NCBI RefSeq assembly: GCF_000720455.1
Contig: NZ_JOAK01000007.1
Span: 62,001 to 126,000 of the forward strand
Reading direction: 5' to 3'
DNA from: Streptomyces virginiae
GTDB taxonomy: Bacteria > Actinomycetota > Actinomycetes > Streptomycetales > Streptomycetaceae
Length of the DNA: 64,000 nt
Position 1 is the first letter of the stretch. Each line of letters starts with the position of its first letter. A program made the position numbers and the translations under genes. Under the pieces are notes generated by a model. It saw only the letters and a list, made by a program, of their open reading frames with translations. It was not told the DNA's origin and ran no database searches. Positions 26,016 through 36,741 of the stretch are shown one piece after another.

Positions 26016-27338
26016 TCAGCCTTCCTGGGCCGCCGCGCACACCGCGCGGCAGATACGGTTCACGTCCGCGTCGCCCGTGACGAACGGCGGCATCACGTAG
26101 ATCAGATCGCGGAACGGTCTCAGCCACACGCCCTCGCGCACCGCCGCCCGGGTGGCCGCCGCCACGTCGGCCTCGTGGTCCAGCTGGACCACGCCGATGG
26201 CGCCGAGCACGCGTACGTCCCGTACGCCGGGGATGCCGGACGCGGCCGCCAGGCCCTCGCGCAGCCCCGCCTCGATCCGCTTGACGTCGAGCTCCCAGTC
26301 CCGGCCGAGCAGCAGTTCCACGGAGGCCAGCGCCACCGCCGTGGCCAGCGGGTTCCCCATGAAGGTCGGCCCGTGCGCGAGCACCGGGACCTCGCCGCGG
26401 GAGATCCCGTCGGCCACCCGCTCCGTGCACAGGGTCGCCGCCAGCGTGAGGTAGCCACCGGTCAGGGACTTGCCCAGGCACATCACGTCCGGGGTGATCC
26501 CCGCGTGGTCCGCCGCGAAGAGCGCGCCGGTGCGGCCGAAGCCCGTGGCGATCTCGTCCAGGATCAGCAGGACCCCGTACTCGTCGCACAGCTCGCGCAG
26601 CACCCGCAGGTAGCCGGGGTGGTGGAAGCGCATGCCGCCCGCGCCCTGCACCACCGGCTCCACGATCACGGCGGCCAGCTCGTCCGCGTGCGCGGCGATC
26701 TTGTCGCGCAGGTGGTCGGCGTACGCGGGATCCACGGGCGTGTCGAAGCCGCCGGGCGGCGCGTCCGCGAAGACCTGCCGCGGCAGGTGTCCCTGCCACA
26801 GCTCGTGCATGCCGCCCTCGGGGTCGCACACGGCCATGGGCTGCCAGGTGTCCCCGTGGTAGCCGCCGCGCCAGGTCAGCAGCCGGGTCTTGCCCGTGTG
26901 CCCGAGCGAACGCCAGTACTGGAGGCACATCTTGACGGCGACCTCGACGGACACCGAACCCGAGTCGGAGAGGAAGACGTGCTCCAGCCCCGCCGGGGTG
27001 ATCTCGACGAGCTTCGCGGCGAGCCGGACGGCGGGCTCGTGGGTGAGCCCGCCGAACATCACGTGCGACATCCGGCCGAGCTGCGCGGTCACGGCCTCGT
27101 TGAGCACCGGGTGGTTGTAGCCGTGGATGGCCGACCACCAGGAGGACATGCCGTCGACCAGCTCGTCGTGGCCCTCTCCCTGGGACGGGTCGGCGAGTCT
27201 CAGCCGCACCCCCGAGGCGGAGTCGATGACCAGCGGCTCCTGCCGCCCGGGCATCGGGCCGTACGGGTGCCAGACGTGCTGCCGGTCCAGCGCGAGCAGT
27301 TCCGCGCCGGCCGACCGCGATTGGGGCTGATCAGGCAT
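26016..27338 (-). CDS. bioA: Adenosylmethionine-8-amino-7-oxononanoate aminotransferase
   Basis: A 440-residue PLP-dependent class III aminotransferase that converts KAPA to DAPA with S-adenosylmethionine as the amino donor. The PLP region [12 protein letters not shown] and the Schiff-base Lys in [16 protein letters not shown] are clear, as is the N-terminal [11 protein letters not shown] that marks BioA. It overlaps the end of bioB by 8 bases and is followed 9 bases later by bioD. BioA is the known target of amiclenomycin-type biotin antimetabolites, which is relevant because a streptavidin gene is found at 59 kb. Confidence 0.95.
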   Translation of the reverse strand: MPDQPQSRSAGAELLALDRQHVWHPYGPMPGRQEPLVIDSASGVRLRLADPSQGEGHDELVDGMSSWWSAIHGYNHPVLNEAVTAQLGRMSHVMFGGLTHEPAVRLAAKLVEITPAGLEHVFLSDSGSVSVEVAVKMCLQYWRSLGHTGKTRLLTWRGGYHGDTWQPMAVCDPEGGMHELWQGHLPRQVFADAPPGGFDTPVDPAYADHLRDKIAAHADELAAVIVEPVVQGAGGMRFHHPGYLRVLRELCDEYGVLLILDEIATGFGRTGALFAADHAGITPDVMCLGKSLTGGYLTLAATLCTERVADGISRGEVPVLAHGPTFMGNPLATAVALASVELLLGRDWELDVKRIEAGLREGLAAASGIPGVRDVRVLGAIGVVQLDHEADVAAATRAAVREGVWLRPFRDLIYVMPPFVTGDADVNRICRAVCAAAQEG

Positions 27339-28599
27339 TGGGGGCGATGTCCGTCCCCGCGCCGCGGCGGCGTACCGCCACCAGGTCCGACCGGAGCGCG
27401 CCGGGCTCGGCCTGCGCCGGCTGCGCCGGCACCGGCGTGGCCTCCGCGTGCGCGTGGCCCGAGCAGCCGCCGCACGCCGAGCCGCAGCCCGCGGCCTCGT
27501 CCCCGGCCGAAGCCGCGCCCGCGCCCGAACCGCACAGCGAAGCGCCGCCGTTGGAACCGCAGCCGCCGCCGGAGGGGGCGGCGTCCGCCAGGTCGGAGCG
27601 GTGCGCGGGAAGGGTCGTCGTACCGGCGCCCTCCACCTCGAAACCGGCGTCCGCGATCATGTCGAGGTCGGCCTGACCGGCCTGGCCCTCGCTGGTGAGG
27701 TAGTCACCCAGGAAGATCGAGTTGACGATGTTCAGCGCCAGCGGCTGCAGCGAGCGCAGGTGCACCTCGCGCCCGCCCGCCAGCCGGACCTCGACGTCGG
27801 GGCAGACGAACCGCGCCATCGCCAGGATCCGCAGGCAGCGCTGCGGGGTGAGGTTCCACTCCTTGGCCAGCGGAGTGCCCTCGAAGGGGATCAGGAAGTT
27901 GACCGGGACCGAGTCGGCGTCCAGCTCGCGCAGCGAGAAGACCACGTCGACGAGGTCCTCGTCGGTCTCGCCCATGCCCGCGATCAGGCCGGAGCAGGCC
28001 GACAGGCCCGCCGCGTGCGCCTTCTCCACGGTGTCCACGCGGTCGGCGTAGGTGTGGGTCTTGGTGATCTGGCCGTAGGTGGCCTCGGAGGTGTTCAGGT
28101 TGTGGTTGTAGGCGTCGGCGCCGGCCTCGCGCAGCTTCTCCGCCTGGCCGTCGGAGAGCAGGCCGAGGCAGGCGCACACCTCGATGCCCTCGTTCTGCTC
28201 CTTGATCGCCTCGATCGTCTTGCCGACGCGCTCCACGTCCCGGTCCGTCGGACCGCGGCCGCTGGCGACCAGGCAGACCCGCTTGGCCCCGCCCGCGACG
28301 CCCGCGGCGGCCGCCTGGGAGGCCTCCTCCGGCTTGAGCCACGTGTACTTGAGGATCTCGGCCTTCGAGCCCAGGCGCTGGGAACAGTAGGAGCAGTCCT
28401 CCGGGCACAGGCCCGACTTCAGGTTGACCAGGTAGTTCAGCTTGACCCGACGCCCGAACCACTGGCGGCGCACCTTGCCGGCCGCGGCCACCACGTCGAG
28501 CAGTTCGTCGTCAGAAGTCGCCAGTACGGCGAGCGCTTCTTCGCGGGTCGGCAGCTCACGCCGCAGCCCCTTGTCCACCAGGGTGTTCAGCAGGTCCAT
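27331..28599 (-). CDS. bioB: Biotin synthase with a Cys/His-rich C-terminal extension
   Basis: A 422-residue radical-SAM enzyme that inserts sulfur into dethiobiotin. The SAM cluster motif is [10 protein letters not shown], and [15 protein letters not shown] and [11 protein letters not shown] are family blocks. The canonical enzyme ends near residue 340 (here around [15 protein letters not shown]). The remaining 80 or so residues hold five cysteines and two histidines in a Gly/Ser/Ala background ([32 protein letters not shown]). Such tails occur in some actinobacterial BioB proteins; a role in metal or Fe-S handling is possible but unproven. First gene of the bioBAD operon, divergent from bioF. 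Start ATG 28599. Confidence 0.94.
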   Translation of the reverse strand: MDLLNTLVDKGLRRELPTREEALAVLATSDDELLDVVAAAGKVRRQWFGRRVKLNYLVNLKSGLCPEDCSYCSQRLGSKAEILKYTWLKPEEASQAAAAGVAGGAKRVCLVASGRGPTDRDVERVGKTIEAIKEQNEGIEVCACLGLLSDGQAEKLREAGADAYNHNLNTSEATYGQITKTHTYADRVDTVEKAHAAGLSACSGLIAGMGETDEDLVDVVFSLRELDADSVPVNFLIPFEGTPLAKEWNLTPQRCLRILAMARFVCPDVEVRLAGGREVHLRSLQPLALNIVNSIFLGDYLTSEGQAGQADLDMIADAGFEVEGAGTTTLPAHRSDLADAAPSGGGCGSNGGASLCGSGAGAASAGDEAAGCGSACGGCSGHAHAEATPVPAQPAQAEPGALRSDLVAVRRRGAGTDIAPNA

Positions 28600-28663
28600 G
28601 GACCCGATCCTGTCCCACTCGACCCATCGCGGCCAAGGAGAGATCGCACAACATGGCCGGATG

Positions 28664-28712
28664 GGTGTGTGTGTATCACCACACCTGGCGGACAAGTCGC
28701 GGGGACTAGGGT
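28664..28712. promoter_or_regulatory. Divergent bioB/bioF control region
   Basis: The 156-base gap (28600-28755) holds GGTGTG (28664-28669) and its complement CACACC (28680-28685) as an imperfect operator-like inverted repeat, and a TAGGGT hexamer (28707-28712) that could be the bioF -10. No BirA or BioQ site that I can name is evident, so the regulator is not assigned. Confidence 0.3.
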
Positions 28713-28755
28713 CGGGCAGGTCTGTGGACTGCCGACAAAACACGAGGACACGCCG

Positions 28756-29928
28756 ATGCCCCAGCACACTCCCGACCCCTCGGACGTCTTCGCCTGGATC
28801 GACGCCGCGGAGCGCGCGCGGGAGCAGGCCGGACTGGTCCGTTCCCTGCGCCCCCGGCCGCCGGTGTCGACGCTGCTGGACCTCGCGAGCAACGACTACC
28901 TCGGCCTGTCCCGGCACCCCGAGACCGTCCGGGGGGCCCGCGAGGCGGCCGAGTGCTGGGGCGCGGGGGCCACCGGTTCCCGTCTCGTCACCGGCACCAC
29001 CGAACTGCACGCGGAACTGGAGCGGGAGCTGGCCGCCTTCTGCGGCTTCGAGGCGGCGCTCGTGCTGTCCTCCGGGTACGCGGCCAACCTCGCCGCCGTC
29101 ACGGCGCTCAGCGACTGGGGCACGCTCGTCGTCTCCGACGCCGGCAACCACGCCTCCATCGTGGACGGCTGCCGGCTCTCGCGCGCCGAGACCGCGGTGG
29201 TCCCGCACTCCGACCCGGACGCCGCGCGCAAGGCGCTCGCCGCGCACGAGGGCCGGGCCCTGCTGGTCAGCGATTCGGTGTTCTCCGTCGACGGCGACGC
29301 CGCCCCGCTCGCCGGATACGCCGCCGCCTGCCGCGACGAGGGCGCGGCGCTGCTCGTGGACGACGCCCACGGACTCGGCGTCCTGGGCGAGGGCGGCCGG
29401 GGTGCGCTGCACGCGGCCGGGCTCGCCGGCGCTCCCTACGTGGTCGCCACCCTGACGCTGTCGAAGTCGCTGGGCAGCCAGGGCGGTGCCGTGCTCGGCC
29501 CGGCCAAGGTGATCAGGCACCTGGTCAACACGGCGCGCACCTTCATCTTCGACACCGGACTGGCCCCGGCCGCCGCGGGCGCGGCGCTCGCGAGCCTGCG
29601 CCTGCTCCGGCGGGAACCGGAGCGCGCCGGCCGCGCCCGCGAGGTGGCCGACCGGCTGTACGGGCGGCTCACCGCGTCCGGCCTGACCGCGGCCCGGCCG
29701 GACGCGGCCGTGGTGTCGGTACGGGCCCCGTCGGCTTCGGCGGCACTGCGCTGGGCCGCCGACTGCCGCGAGGCAGGTCTGTCCGTGGGATGCTTCCGCC
29801 CGCCGTCGGTGCCGGACGGCATCTCCCGGCTGCGGCTGACGGCCCGGGCCGACCTCACGGGGGACGAGATCGATCGGGCGGTCGGGACGATCATCGCGAC
29901 CGCGCCCGCCGGGGCCACGGAACGCTAG
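28756..29928 (+). CDS. bioF: 8-amino-7-oxononanoate synthase
   Basis: A 390-residue PLP-dependent alpha-oxoamine synthase that condenses pimeloyl thioester with L-alanine, the step before Bio[50 protein letters not shown] and the Schiff-base segment [16 protein letters not shown] are the family blocks. It is divergent from bioBAD, so the four genes complete the pathway from pimeloyl precursor to biotin; no bioC/bioH or bioW is nearby. ACGAGGA at 28742-28748 precedes the ATG. Its stop overlaps the convergent DUF397 gene by 4 bases. Confidence 0.94.
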   Translation: MPQHTPDPSDVFAWIDAAERAREQAGLVRSLRPRPPVSTLLDLASNDYLGLSRHPETVRGAREAAECWGAGATGSRLVTGTTELHAELERELAAFCGFEAALVLSSGYAANLAAVTALSDWGTLVVSDAGNHASIVDGCRLSRAETAVVPHSDPDAARKALAAHEGRALLVSDSVFSVDGDAAPLAGYAAACRDEGAALLVDDAHGLGVLGEGGRGALHAAGLAGAPYVVATLTLSKSLGSQGGAVLGPAKVIRHLVNTARTFIFDTGLAPAAAGAALASLRLLRREPERAGRAREVADRLYGRLTASGLTAARPDAAVVSVRAPSASAALRWAADCREAGLSVGCFRPPSVPDGISRLRLTARADLTGDEIDRAVGTIIATAPAGATER

Positions 29929-30155
29929 ACGGACGCGTGCGCGTCCGCCCGTACGGAGGCGAGGAAGCCGTCCCAGGCCGGCCCGGTGAAGAGCACGGCC
30001 GGGCCGTCCGTCCGCTTGGAGTCGCGGACGGCCAGCAGACCGTCGCCGAGGACGGCCGCTTCCACGCAGTTGTTCATCCCGGTGCTGCGGCTGCTCCGCC
30101 GCCACCGCGCAGCTCTGATCAGAAGTCCGCTGGTGCTTAAGGGGGTTGCGGACAC
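29925..30155 (-). CDS. DUF397 protein with a TTA codon
   Basis: A 76-residue DUF397 protein ([46 protein letters not shown] are the family blocks). In actinobacteria these small proteins are encoded beside XRE regulators and act as their partners, in a toxin-antitoxin-like or co-regulator manner; pairs of this kind affect sporulation and antibiotic production. The start is GTG 30155 with AGGAGG seven bases upstream, 13 bases after the XRE stop. Codon 6 is TTA (30140-30138), so full translation should depend on the bldA leucyl-tRNA. Confidence 0.9.
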   Translation of the reverse strand: MSATPLSTSGLLIRAARWRRSSRSTGMNNCVEAAVLGDGLLAVRDSKRTDGPAVLFTGPAWDGFLASVRADAHASV

Positions 30156-30168
30156 GGGGGTGCCTCCT

Positions 30169-31053
30169 CTACGCGTCGTCAGCGAGTGAGCTGATGAGTT
30201 CCGACGAGTCCTGGGGCGGGAGGGCGTGCGCCTGAATGGTGCGGAACGCGGCGCCGTACGCCTCTAGGTCTTCCTTCCGCTCCAGATAGAGGCTACTCGT
30301 CAAATGGTCGAGTACCACCACATCCAGATCGGCGATGTTCGTAAATGAGAAAATGACGAACGGTCCCGTGAGGCCGAGATGGCCGCCCACGCTGAACGGC
30401 AGTACCTGGAGGCTCACTTGGGGGAGCCGCGCCACCCTGGCCAGGTGCCGCAGCTGCTCCGCCATCACCCCGGGCCCGCCGATCTGCCGGCGCAGCACCG
30501 CCTCGTCCAGCACCGCGCTCAGCTCCAGCGGCGGGTCGGCCCGCAGCACCGACTGCCGGGCCAGCCGTACCTCGACCAGCGCGTCCACCTTCGGTTCCGG
30601 AAGGCCGCCGAGCGCGGCCCGGGTCACGGCCCGCGCGTAGTCGGGGGTCTGCAACAGCCCCGGCACCACGGACAGTTCCACCGTACGGGCCGACCGGGCC
30701 CCCGCCTCCAGGCTGATGAAGTCCCGGTACTCCTGCGGCAGCAGCCCCCGGTAGTCGTGCCACCACTGGCGCCCCCGCCCGGTGTCGCCGCCCGGTCCGG
30801 GGCCGGCGGCCGAGGCCGACAGGGCCTCCAGGAGCGCCCGCTGCTCCGGACTCACGAACTCCCCGTAGGCGTCGAGGAGCAGCCGGATGTCCTCCGGTTT
30901 CACGCCGCTGCGACCCGTCTCGATACGGCTGATTTTCGACTGGTGCCATCCCACGAGCCGGGCGGCCTCACCACTGGTGAGACCGGACCGGTCACGCAGG
31001 GCACGCAGTTCCTCGCCGAGCTTGCGCCGACGCACCGCGGGACCGTGCTGCAC
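30169..31053 (-). CDS. XRE family regulator with DUF5753 domain
   Basis: A 294-residue regulator: N-terminal helix-turn-helix (residues 10-65, LRALRDRSGLTSGEAARLVG then QSKISRIETGRSGVKPEDIR) and a C-terminal DUF5753 domain (residues 105-280, VVPGLLQTPDYARAV, VLDEAVLRRQIGG, FVIFSFTN). This is the partner type of DUF397 proteins, as in the WhiJ-like systems of Streptomyces. Start is GTG 31053, preceded by GGAAGGAGG; upstream in-frame codons lack a site. It is the first gene of the minus-strand pair and divergent from the HATPase gene. An AT-rich palindrome at 31139-31154 is the likely operator. Confidence 0.92.
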   Translation of the reverse strand: MQHGPAVRRRKLGEELRALRDRSGLTSGEAARLVGWHQSKISRIETGRSGVKPEDIRLLLDAYGEFVSPEQRALLEALSASAAGPGPGGDTGRGRQWWHDYRGLLPQEYRDFISLEAGARSARTVELSVVPGLLQTPDYARAVTRAALGGLPEPKVDALVEVRLARQSVLRADPPLELSAVLDEAVLRRQIGGPGVMAEQLRHLARVARLPQVSLQVLPFSVGGHLGLTGPFVIFSFTNIADLDVVVLDHLTSSLYLERKEDLEAYGAAFRTIQAHALPPQDSSELISSLADDA

Positions 31054-31138
31054 ACCCGCCTCCTTCCACCGGCACAGCTCGCACCAGTCTGCCGTCCAAA
31101 TACGCTCTTCCGTAGCAGAGTTCACTGCAACGGGCGAC

Positions 31139-31154
31139 AGATATATGCATATCT
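31139..31154. promoter_or_regulatory. AT-rich palindrome, probable XRE operator
   Basis: AGATAT-ATGC-ATATCT (31139-31154) is a perfect 6-bp inverted repeat and the most AT-rich spot for kilobases. It lies 86 bases before the XRE start and 96 bases before the divergent HATPase start, a natural position for an XRE autoregulatory site. Confidence 0.5.
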
Positions 31155-31249
31155 TTGGGGAAAGGCTGATGTGGCGGCACGATGGGTGGCACTCTGGCGT
31201 CCAGCACAGATCCGGGGCTTTCCCGCTCCGGTGGGAAAGGGACGTCGCC

Positions 31250-31699
31250 ATGGCAGACCACCAGGAAGCATCCGTCACTCTGCCGAGCGATCCCGCCTCG
31301 GTGGCCGCTGCCCGGCGCTACGTCGCGGAAGTGCTGGGGGAGTGGGGACTGCCCGATGACGCCGAGACCGCCGACAGCGTCCGGCTGATCGTCTCGGAAC
31401 TCGCCACCAACGCCGTGCAGCACACTTTCGGCCAGTCGCCCACCTTCACCGTCGACATCCGTCTGGAGCGCGAGGAGTGGCTCCGGGTCGGGGTGACCGA
31501 CAGTCACCCGCGCTGGCCCAGGCGGCTGCCCGCCGCCGTCCAGCAGGACAACGGCCGGGGCATGGTCATCATCCGCTGGCTCGCCGTGGAGGCGGGCGGC
31601 CGGCTCTCGGTCACGCCCACCGAGGACGGCGGCAAGACGGTGTGGATCGCGCTGCCCTGGACCGTTGGCGCACCGGCCGCGGCCGCCGGGGGCTGCTGA
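31250..31699 (+). CDS. RsbW-like ATP-binding (HATPase) protein
   Basis: A 149-residue stand-alone GHKL ATPase domain of the anti-sigma/RsbW type. The N box is RLIVSELATNAVQH, a G-box-like segment is VGVTDSHPRWPRRLP followed by DNGRGMVIIRWLA, and GGKTVWIALPW closes the domain. Such proteins are encoded beside XRE/DUF397 pairs in many Streptomyces loci and are thought to be part of the same regulatory unit, possibly acting on anti-anti-sigma factors. Start ATG 31250 with AAAGGGA upstream; an in-frame ATG about 80 bases earlier (MWRHDGWHSG) is less likely. Confidence 0.88.
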   Translation: MADHQEASVTLPSDPASVAAARRYVAEVLGEWGLPDDAETADSVRLIVSELATNAVQHTFGQSPTFTVDIRLEREEWLRVGVTDSHPRWPRRLPAAVQQDNGRGMVIIRWLAVEAGGRLSVTPTEDGGKTVWIALPWTVGAPAAAAGGC

Positions 31700-31930
31700 C
31701 CGCCCCACGCGCCGACCGGCCCGTATACGGAAGTCGGAGCCGGCGCGCCGCCGGCCCGAACCGGGTGCCTGCCCGAAACGTGGGTTAACCCGATGGAAAA
31801 ACGCCGCCCTTAACGTGGCGGTCACGTGCGACCACCAATGATCACCCATGAGCCGGCAAAGCTGCGGTGGGCGGAACGGAAAGCCTTCCCCTGCGTTGGG
31901 ACAAGAGACGCTTGGGTCGGAAACGTGCAG

Positions 31931-31959
31931 GTCAACAAAGTGTTGAGGGCCGCTAGGGT
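31931..31959 (+). promoter_or_regulatory. Probable urease operon promoter
   Basis: The 307-base gap 31700-32006 contains no supportable gene. TCAACA (31932-31937) and TAGGGT (31954-31959), 16 bases apart, form a reasonable promoter with a leader of about 40 bases before ureA. A small hairpin (CCGCC/GGCGG, about 31805-31824) lies further upstream. I do not see a Nur box here. Confidence 0.4.
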
Positions 31960-32006
31960 CGCCCCGGCGCAAAGTCGATCTTGTCCCGGAAGCTTGGTGA
32001 ATACGA

Positions 32007-32309
32007 GTGCAACTGACACCGCACGAACAGGAGCGACTGCTCATCCACGTGGCCGCGGACGTGGCCGAGAGGCGGAGGGCGCGCGGAGTACGCCTCAACC
32101 ACCCCGAGGCGGTGGCGCTGATCACCTCGCACATCCTCGAAGGCGCCCGCGACGGCCGGACGGTGGCCGAGCTGATGGCCTCCGGCCGCACCGTGCTGGG
32201 CCGCGCCGACGTCATGGAGGGGATCCCCGAGATGATCCACGACGTGCAGGTCGAGGCGACCTTCCCGGACGGCACCAAACTCGTCACGGTCCACGACCCC
32301 ATCGTCTGA
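32007..32309 (+). CDS. ureA: Urease subunit gamma
   Basis: A 100-residue gamma subunit of the nickel urease that hydrolyses urea to ammonia and carbamate. The full family pattern is visible: [40 protein letters not shown], and [23 protein letters not shown] start at 32007 with GGTGA a few bases upstream. It is the first gene of ureABCFGD, and ureB begins 16 bases downstream. Confidence 0.96.
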   Translation: MQLTPHEQERLLIHVAADVAERRRARGVRLNHPEAVALITSHILEGARDGRTVAELMASGRTVLGRADVMEGIPEMIHDVQVEATFPDGTKLVTVHDPIV

Positions 32310-32325
32310 CAAGGAGCACCCGCGC

Positions 32326-32637
32326 ATGATCCCCGGCGAAATCGCCTTCGGGGAGGGCCCGGTACTCCTCAACGAGGGCCGTCCCGTCACCCGTCTCACC
32401 GTGCTCAACTCCGCCGACCGGCCGGTCCAGGTCGGCTCCCACTACCATTTCGCCGAAGCCAACCCCGGCCTCGACTTCGACCGCGCCGCGGCCCACGGGC
32501 TCCGGCTCAACATCGCCGCCGGCACCGCCGTCCGCTTCGAGCCGGGCATCCCGGCGTCGGTGGAGCTGGTCCCGCTGGCGGGCTCGCGGACCGTACCCGG
32601 ACTGCGCGGGGAGACCGGAGGGCCGCTCGATGGCTGA
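32326..32637 (+). CDS. ureB: Urease subunit beta
   Basis: A 103-residue beta subunit: [37 protein letters not shown] and the GTAVRFEPG loop are conserved in urease beta chains. It packs with the gamma and alpha subunits in the trimeric (alpha beta gamma)3 enzyme. AGGAG precedes the ATG, and the end overlaps the ureC start by 8 bases, so translation is coupled. Confidence 0.96.
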   Translation: MIPGEIAFGEGPVLLNEGRPVTRLTVLNSADRPVQVGSHYHFAEANPGLDFDRAAAHGLRLNIAAGTAVRFEPGIPASVELVPLAGSRTVPGLRGETGGPLDG

Positions 32638-34351
32638 GATCTCCCGCCAGGTGTACGCCGACCTCTTCGGGCCGACGACCGGGGACCGGATCCGGCTCGC
32701 CGACACCGACCTCTTCGTCGAGATCGAACAGGACCTCGGCGGCGGCCCCGGCCGCTCCGGCGACGAAGCCGTCTTCGGCGGCGGCAAGGTGATCCGCGAG
32801 TCCATGGGCCAGGCCCGCACCACCCGGGCCGAGGGCGCCCCCGACACCGTGATCACCGGAGTGGTGGTCCTCGACCACTGGGGCATCGTCAAGGCCGACC
32901 TCGGCATCCGCGACGGCCGGATCTGCGGCATCGGCAAGGCCGGCAACCCCGACACCATGGACGGCGTCGACCCCGCACTCGTCATCGGCCCCGAGACCGA
33001 GATCATCGCGGGCAACGGGAAGATCGTCACCGCCGGCGCCATCGACGCCCACGTGCACTTCATCTCCCCGACGGTCATCGACGAGGCCCTCGCCTCCGGG
33101 ATCACCACCCTGGTCGGCGGCGGCACCGGACCCGCCGAGGGCACCAAGGCCACCACCGTCACCCCCGGGCCCTGGCACCTGGCCCGGATGTTCGCGGCGC
33201 TGGAGTCCCATCCGGTCAACATCGGCCTCCTCGGCAAGGGCAACACCACCTCCCGCGAGGCCATGCACTCCCAACTGCGCGGCGGAGCGCTCGGATTCAA
33301 GATCCACGAGGACTGGGGCGCCACCCCCGCCGCCATCGACGCCTGCCTGGGCGTCTGCGACGAGACCGGCGCACAGGTCGCCATCCACACCGACACGCTC
33401 AACGAGGCGGGCTTCGTCGCCGACACCCTCGCGGCCATCGCCGGGCGGACCATCCACTCGTACCACACCGAGGGCGCGGGCGGCGGGCACGCACCCGACA
33501 TCATCACCGTGGTCTCCGAGCCGAACATCCTGCCCAGCTCCACCAACCCCACCCGGCCGCACACCGTCAACACCGTCGAGGAACACCTCGACATGCTGAT
33601 GGTCTGCCACCACCTCAACCCGGCCGTCCCCGAGGACCTCGCCTTCGCCGAATCCCGCATCCGGCCCTCGACGATCGCCGCCGAGGACGTCCTGCACGAC
33701 CTCGGCGCCATCTCCATCATCTCCTCCGACTCCCAGGCCATGGGACGCGTCGGCGAGGTGGTGCTGCGCACCTGGCAGACCGCCCACGTGATGAAGCGGC
33801 GGCGCGGCTTCCTCCCCGGCGACGGCCCCGCCGACAACCACCGGGCCCGCCGCTACGTCGCCAAGTACACGATCAACCCCGCCGTGGCCCAGGGCATCGC
33901 CCGCGACGTCGGCTCCGTCGAGACGGGCAAGCTCGCCGACCTGGTGCTGTGGAACCCCGCCTTCTTCGGGGTCAAGCCCGAACTCGTCATCAAGGGAGGC
34001 CAGATCGCCTACGCGCAGATGGGCGACGCCAACGCCTCCATCCCCACCCCGCAGCCCGTCCTGCCCCGGCCGATGTTCGGCAGCCACGGCCGTGCGCCCG
34101 GCCTGAACTCGCTGAACTTCACCGCCCAGGCCGCGCTCGACGACGGCCTGCCCGAACGGCTCGGACTCGGCAAGCGGTTCACCGCCATAGAGACCACGCG
34201 GAAGGTGACCAAGGCCGACATGCGCAACAACGACGCCATGCCGCGGGTCGAGGTCGACGCCGACACCTTCACCGTCACCATCGACGGCGAGGCGGTGGAA
34301 CCCGCGCCCGCCGCGGAACTGCCCATGGCCCAGCGCTACTTCCTCTTCTGA
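32630..34351 (+). CDS. ureC: Urease subunit alpha (catalytic)
   Basis: A 573-residue amidohydrolase-fold catalytic subunit. The metal ligands and catalytic residues are visible: [11 protein letters not shown] (two His), [14 protein letters not shown] (the Lys that becomes carbamylated, about residue 224), [22 protein letters not shown], and the active-site flap signature MVCHHLNP. Length is normal. Two nickel ions are inserted by UreD, UreF and UreG, all encoded downstream. Nickel could be supplied by the nik-type importer at 51.8 kb. Confidence 0.97.
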   Translation: MAEISRQVYADLFGPTTGDRIRLADTDLFVEIEQDLGGGPGRSGDEAVFGGGKVIRESMGQARTTRAEGAPDTVITGVVVLDHWGIVKADLGIRDGRICGIGKAGNPDTMDGVDPALVIGPETEIIAGNGKIVTAGAIDAHVHFISPTVIDEALASGITTLVGGGTGPAEGTKATTVTPGPWHLARMFAALESHPVNIGLLGKGNTTSREAMHSQLRGGALGFKIHEDWGATPAAIDACLGVCDETGAQVAIHTDTLNEAGFVADTLAAIAGRTIHSYHTEGAGGGHAPDIITVVSEPNILPSSTNPTRPHTVNTVEEHLDMLMVCHHLNPAVPEDLAFAESRIRPSTIAAEDVLHDLGAISIISSDSQAMGRVGEVVLRTWQTAHVMKRRRGFLPGDGPADNHRARRYVAKYTINPAVAQGIARDVGSVETGKLADLVLWNPAFFGVKPELVIKGGQIAYAQMGDANASIPTPQPVLPRPMFGSHGRAPGLNSLNFTAQAALDDGLPERLGLGKRFTAIETTRKVTKADMRNNDAMPRVEVDADTFTVTIDGEAVEPAPAAELPMAQRYFLF

Positions 34352-34364
34352 TGGGCCCCGCCAC

Positions 34365-35039
34365 ATGAGCCTCGCCGCGCTGCTCGTCCTCGCGGACGGC
34401 CGCTTCCCCGCCGGGGGCCACGCCCACTCCGGCGGGGCGGAGGCCGCCTGCAAGGCGGGCCGGATCCACGACGCGGCCACCCTGGAGGACTTCTGCCGGG
34501 GCCGGCTGCACACCGCCGGGCTCACCGCGGCGGCCCTCGCCGCCGCGGCCGCCCTCGGGATCGACCCGGCCCTGCTCGACGCCGCGGCCGACGCCCGCAC
34601 CCCGTCTCCCGCGCTGCGCACCGCGGCGCGGCGACTGGGCCGCCAGCTGCTGCGGGCCGCGCGGGCCACCTGGCCCGACCCCGGACTGCAGCAGCTCGCC
34701 GCCGCGTTCCCGCGCGGCGCCCACCAGCCCGTGGTGCTCGGCCTCACCGCCCGGGCGGCCGGGCTCGGGCCGCTCGACGCCGCGCACGTGGCGGCGTACG
34801 AGAGCGTCGGCGGACCGGCGACCGCCACCGTGCGGCTGCTCGGCCTGGACCCCTTCGAGGCGAGCGGGGTACTGGCCCGGCTCGCCCCCGAGCTCGACTC
34901 CGTCGCGGCCCGGGCCGCCGAGGCCGCGCACCGGGCGCTGCGGGAAGGCACCGAGGCCCTGCCCGCGGCCTCCTCCCCCCTGCTGGAGATCGCGGCCGAG
35001 GTCCATGCCGGCTGGCCGGTACGCCTGTTCGCCTCCTGA
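34365..35039 (+). CDS. ureF: Urease accessory protein UreF
   Basis: A 224-residue all-helical accessory protein that forms the UreD-UreF-UreG complex and gates GTP hydrolysis during nickel insertion. LLVLADGRFPAGGHAHSGGA at the N-terminus is the conserved UreF opening, and YESVGGPATATVRLLGLDP the second block. It begins 13 bases after ureC without a strong ribosome site, consistent with coupling to ureC. Confidence 0.93.
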   Translation: MSLAALLVLADGRFPAGGHAHSGGAEAACKAGRIHDAATLEDFCRGRLHTAGLTAAALAAAAALGIDPALLDAAADARTPSPALRTAARRLGRQLLRAARATWPDPGLQQLAAAFPRGAHQPVVLGLTARAAGLGPLDAAHVAAYESVGGPATATVRLLGLDPFEASGVLARLAPELDSVAARAAEAAHRALREGTEALPAASSPLLEIAAEVHAGWPVRLFAS

Positions 35040-35078
35040 CCACGCCACCGCACCCCTTCGACCCCCGGGAGCCCTCCC

Positions 35079-35770
<692 letters not shown>

Positions 35771-35774
<4 letters not shown>

Positions 35775-36559
35775 CCACCGCACCCCCCGTCCCCCCGCCC
35801 CCCGCAGGAGTGCGGGCCACCGCCCGCATCCACGCCGTGGCCGACGGGAGGGGCGGGACCGCGCTGCCCCTGCTCGCCGGGGAGGGCCCGCTCGCCCTGC
35901 GCCGCACCCGCGGCCGGGAGCCGGAGGAGGCCGGGGTGGTGCTCGTCGGCGCCATGAGCGCGCCGCTGGGCGGCGACCACCTCACCGTCCGCGCCACCGC
36001 AGGACCCGGCGCCCGCCTGGCCCTGGCCTCGGCGGCGGCCACCCTGGCCCTGCCCGGCCGGACCGGCGAGCCCGCGCGCTACGAGGTGGAGCTGGACCTG
36101 GAGGACGGGGCTTCGGTGCGGTGGCTGCCGGAGCCCCTCGTCTCGGTCCGCGGCAGCGACCTGCGGGTGCGCACCCGCGTCCGGCTCGCGCCCACGGCAC
36201 GCCTGCTGCTGCGCGAGGAGCAGGTGCTGGGACGCCACGGGGAGCCGCCCGGTCTGCTGCGCAGCCGGCTCACCGTCACCCGCGGCGGCCGGCCCCTGCT
36301 GGACCAGGACCTCGCGTGCGGTCCCGGCGCTCCCGGGGGCTGGGACGGGCCGGCCGGACTGGCCGGTCACCGCGCGGTCGGCCAACTCCTCGTCGTGGAC
36401 CCGGCCTTCGCGCAGGACCCGCCCCCGGCCGCGGTGCTGGGGGAGTACGCCGTCGCGACCGCGCTGCCCGGGCCCGCCGTCCTCGTGACGGCCCTGGCCG
36501 GGGACGCCCTGAGGCTGCGCGAGGTCCTCGACGCGGCCTGCCGCACCTACGCCCGCTGA
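35771..36559 (+). CDS. ureD: Urease accessory protein UreD (UreH)
   Basis: A 262-residue accessory protein that binds apo-urease and recruits UreF and Ure[38 protein letters not shown] and [15 protein letters not shown] are recognisable UreD segments. It starts at GTG 35771, overlapping the ureG stop, and closes the operon. The order A-B-C-F-G-D without ureE is usual for Streptomyces. A GC-rich hairpin (CCCGCCC/GGGCGGG, about 36630-36652) lies downstream. Confidence 0.92.
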
Positions 36560-36741
36560 ACGCGGGACGAATCGGGCACCGCTCAGCGGTACACGCCTGT
36601 CCGGTTATCGGGTTGGCAAAGAAGTCGACCCCGCCCTGTCGCCGGGGCGGGCGCAGACGTCAGGATCCCCCTGCACGCCGACGACCGAAGCGGCCAACCC
36701 GGCCGCCCACGGCGGTACCTGACGCAGGGGGAACAACACAC

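Noticed and set aside
31826..32329. Open frame of 167 codons running from the ureA upstream gap into ureA
   Set aside because: It overlaps ureA in another frame, has no ribosome site and no family similarity.
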